This document shows positions 61,955 through 64,000 of a DNA stretch of 64,000 bases, piece after piece; the stretch's first letter is position 1; the number at the start of each line of letters is the position of its first letter. The translations under genes and the position numbers were made by a program. The stretch spans positions 62,001-126,000 of the forward strand of contig NZ_PVTK01000005.1 of NCBI RefSeq assembly GCF_003002925.1, given 5' to 3'. Origin of the DNA: Vreelandella songnenensis. GTDB taxonomy: Bacteria; Pseudomonadota; Gammaproteobacteria; Pseudomonadales; Halomonadaceae. The notes beneath the pieces were generated by a model. That model was not told where the DNA came from, searched no databases, and was given only the letters and a program-made list of their open reading frames with translations.

Positions 61955-63007
61955 ATGGCCAGTATTACCTTGGAAGGGCTTAGAAAGACCTACGCGGGCA
62001 ACGTGCAGGCGGTGAAAGGTGTGGATCTCGCGGTTGAAGACGGCGAGTTCGTGGTGCTGGTAGGCCCGTCAGGCTGCGGTAAATCCACACTCTTGCGCAT
62101 GGTGGCTGGGCTCGAGACGATTTCCGAAGGCACGCTGAAGATCGGTGATCGGGTGGTCAACACGCTCGAACCCGCCGAGCGCGATATCGCCATGGTGTTC
62201 CAGAACTACGCGCTCTACCCGCACATGACGGTGTACCAGAACCTCGCCTACGGGCTGAAAAACCGCGGCTTCAAGAAGCCGGTGATCGAAGAGCGCGTAC
62301 AGAAAGCGGCCAAGATGCTCGAAATCGAGGATTTTCTTTCGCGCAAGCCGCGCAATCTTTCCGGCGGCCAGCGCCAGCGCGTGGCCATGGGCCGGGCATT
62401 GGTGCGCGAGCCCGCCGCTTTCCTGTTCGATGAGCCGCTCTCCAACCTGGATGCCAAGCTGCGCGTGCAGATGCGCGTGGAGATCCGAAAACTCCAGCGG
62501 CGGCTCAAGACCACAAGCCTCTACGTCACCCACGATCAGCTGGAAGCCATGACCCTGGGCGACCGGCTGGTGGTGTTGAACGGCGGCTTGATCGAGCAGG
62601 TGGGCACGCCCATGGAGATTTACGCCCGCCCGGCGTCGATGTTCGTGGCAGGCTTTATCGGCTCCCCGGCGATGAACATGGTGCCCATCGAGTACCTCTC
62701 GAGCCGCGGTGCACGAGAGCTGCTGGTGGATTTGCCACCCGAGACCGATATCGTCGGCATTCGCCCGGATGACATGCGCCTGTCACCTCCCGAGACCCCG
62801 CACCTGGTGGTCGAATCAACGCTCGAGCTTTTCGAGGCTGCCGGGGCCGAGAGCCATCTCTACGTACGCCTTGCCGAGAGCGAGCAGCCCACGGTGATTC
62901 GGGTCAGCGGTCAGCCGCCGGTCAATGAAGGCGAAACGCTGCGCTTTTATGTTACCCGCGAAGCGCTTCATCCTTTCAACAGCGACACCGGTCAACGCAC
63001 GGGTTAG
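61955..63007 (+). CDS. ugpC: Glycerol-3-phosphate ABC transporter ATP-binding protein UgpC
   Basis: 350 aa. ABC ATPase of the MalK/UgpC class: Walker [15 protein letters not shown]-loop [12 protein letters not shown], signature [15 protein letters not shown], Walker [17 protein letters not shown], switch His in [11 protein letters not shown]-terminal TOBE-like regulatory domain with [10 protein letters not shown] (about 265-345). Last gene of ugpBAEC; no ugpQ follows. Confidence 0.95.
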   Translation: MASITLEGLRKTYAGNVQAVKGVDLAVEDGEFVVLVGPSGCGKSTLLRMVAGLETISEGTLKIGDRVVNTLEPAERDIAMVFQNYALYPHMTVYQNLAYGLKNRGFKKPVIEERVQKAAKMLEIEDFLSRKPRNLSGGQRQRVAMGRALVREPAAFLFDEPLSNLDAKLRVQMRVEIRKLQRRLKTTSLYVTHDQLEAMTLGDRLVVLNGGLIEQVGTPMEIYARPASMFVAGFIGSPAMNMVPIEYLSSRGARELLVDLPPETDIVGIRPDDMRLSPPETPHLVVESTLELFEAAGAESHLYVRLAESEQPTVIRVSGQPPVNEGETLRFYVTREALHPFNSDTGQRTG

Positions 63008-63019
63008 CGCCTTGCCCGC

Positions 63020-64000
63020 CTACGGGCGGGCGATATCCTTGAGGCGCCCTTCCACCTGATACGCCACCTCGCCTGACGAGACCAGGTAGTCGCGCAGCAT
63101 CTCCCAGTCGGTATTGCCGACGATATGGCTGCGGTCGTCATCATGGGCGGCCTCGAGCGCTGCGTGGCTATCGCCGCCGGCGGCGGTGAAGTTGTTGGTG
63201 GCGATGGTATAGGTGCGCGCCGGGTCAATGGCCTGCAGCTCGCCATTTTCAGTCACTTTCAGGCTCACCACGCGCTCGCCAGGGGGCTGGCGGCTGTCAT
63301 ACTCAACCTCGGTGCCGCGAGAAATCTGCAAGAAGGCGCCGCTCTCTTCCGGAGCATTGGCGAGCGCGATCTCGAAGGTTTCCAGAAGCTCCGCGCCGGT
63401 CACGTCCATCAGCGTCAACCGATTGCCGAAAGGCTGTACGGCGATCAGCTCGCCCACGGTGACCTCTCCCGCCGCCACCGGCTCACGAATGCCGCCGCCG
63501 TTTTGCAGCGCCAGTACCGTCTCCGGGTTCACTCGGCGGGCGGCGGCCAGCTGGCCATCGGCAATCAGGTTGCCAAGGGCGGTTTCATCGGCGCGTACGC
63601 TCGTTTCATCCCCCTTGCCGTGGCGCGGGTTGGGAAGCGCCTGTACCAGGTGGACACCCACTTGGGTATCGCGTACTTCTTCGATGCGCGCGGTGTAAGG
63701 CGCGAGCATCGCGGCCGCCTGGGCGTCGGGTTCGAAGTCCTCGGTGGCGAGCAGCTCACCCGTGGCGTCCGTCACCACGCCGTCGTCATCGAAGGTGACC
63801 TGCATCACGCCGAGATACTTGCCGTACTCGTTCGCCTGGCCGATCACGGTGGGCGCCTTGGCCTCGCCCAGGTCGTTTTCGGCCATGATCACCGGCGATG
63901 CCAGGCGCGTATGGCTGTGCCCGCCGATGATGACGTCGATACCTTCCACGTGCTGGGCAAGCAGTACGTCGTTACCCACCGCCGGGTCGCTGTCGTAACC
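63020..64000 (-). CDS. UshA-type 5'-nucleotidase/2',3'-cyclic phosphodiesterase (5' end beyond the window)
   Basis: 327 codons visible, open to the right edge (GYDSDPAVGNDVLLAQHVEG at the edge). End of the metallophosphatase domain with VDVIIGGHSHTRL-like GGHSH motif, then the 5'_nucleotid_C domain: ALGNLIADGQLAAARRVN, LALQNGGGIREPVAAGEV, TVGELIAVQPFGNRLTLMDV and TIATNNFTAAGGDSHAAL. A secreted enzyme of this type releases phosphate from nucleotides, in line with the ugp operon it faces. The signal peptide and first metal motifs are outside the window. Confidence 0.92.
   Translation of the reverse strand, partial: GYDSDPAVGNDVLLAQHVEGIDVIIGGHSHTRLASPVIMAENDLGEAKAPTVIGQANEYGKYLGVMQVTFDDDGVVTDATGELLATEDFEPDAQAAAMLAPYTARIEEVRDTQVGVHLVQALPNPRHGKGDETSVRADETALGNLIADGQLAAARRVNPETVLALQNGGGIREPVAAGEVTVGELIAVQPFGNRLTLMDVTGAELLETFEIALANAPEESGAFLQISRGTEVEYDSRQPPGERVVSLKVTENGELQAIDPARTYTIATNNFTAAGGDSHAALEAAHDDDRSHIVGNTDWEMLRDYLVSSGEVAYQVEGRLKDIARP

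Noticed and set aside
63014..63031. GCCCGCC/GGCGGGC hairpin at the ugpC/5'-nucleotidase junction
   Set aside because: 7 bp with no T-run, and it overlaps the end of the nucleotidase coding sequence.

Overview
The window looks like chromosome from a halophilic gammaproteobacterium of the Halomonadaceae (Halomonas type). This rests on high GC, acidic secreted proteins, a NhaD-type Na+/H+ antiporter, orphan TRAP and TTT binding proteins, and a dense set of cyclic-di-GMP proteins. Species cannot be read from the sequence. About 50 protein genes and one tRNA can be supported; most are ordinary core or niche genes.

Layout. 1-6.2 kb: the start of a GntP-type permease (runs off the left edge), a His-rich ZinT zinc protein with a Zur-like operator, a YrbG-like cation exchanger, a TAXI binding protein, and nhaD behind a long AT-rich leader, with a perfect intrinsic terminator hairpin inside its first 20 codons. 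6.2-13.9 kb: two GGDEF-EAL proteins, a GST, a membrane monooxygenase-like protein, DUF2835, a SprA-related HExxH protein and an NlpC/P60 lipoprotein. 13.9-18.2 kb: a phnD-phnC-phnE-phnE-histidine phosphatase operon behind a Pho-box-like site. 18.3-25.3 kb: an EAL-CBS-GGDEF protein, and an operon PepSY protein / response regulator / sensor kinase / PhoD-like phosphatase, divergent from a two-repeat PepSY-like secreted protein, with an 11-bp-period direct repeat in the shared promoter. 25.3-32.5 kb: glutamate dehydrogenase family, DUF1853, proB, obg, rpmA, rplU, ispB and tRNA-Pro(CGG).

32.5-38.7 kb is a low-GC island next to the tRNA. It holds a solitary RES-domain protein, a two-TM protein, the C-terminal remnant of a D12-type DNA adenine methylase, and a two-gene cassette: a 1145-aa helical repeat protein with a probable PIN nuclease domain, and a small partner. 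Both cassette proteins carry a GSGDN peptide, at the N-terminus of the large protein and the C-terminus of the small one. This is the best candidate for an uncommon (anti-phage type) system. The large gene's last ~41 codons run out of frame through the methylase remnant.

38.7-45.2 kb: an MFS carrier and a sugar cluster built around a fused sucrose-phosphate synthase/phosphatase with three further glycosyltransferases, probably for an osmolyte. 45.3-49.3 kb: a Rad3/XPD-type helicase overlapping a FAN1-like VRR-NUC nuclease. 49.3-56.7 kb: HDAC-family amidohydrolase, GIY-YIG protein, a 1324-aa LOV-GGDEF-EAL blue-light protein and an adjacent TctC-like binding protein, YchJ. 56.7-64 kb: a small unknown gene preceded by short tandem repeats, an ArgE-type deacylase, a ugpBAEC glycerol-3-phosphate importer behind a strong Pho-box-like site, and a 5'-nucleotidase running off the right edge.

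Two themes join the parts. Phosphorus scavenging: phn, ugp, 5'-nucleotidase and PhoD-like phosphatase. Second-messenger control: four GGDEF/EAL hybrids in 64 kb, sensing a periplasmic ligand, PAS input, CBS input and blue light.
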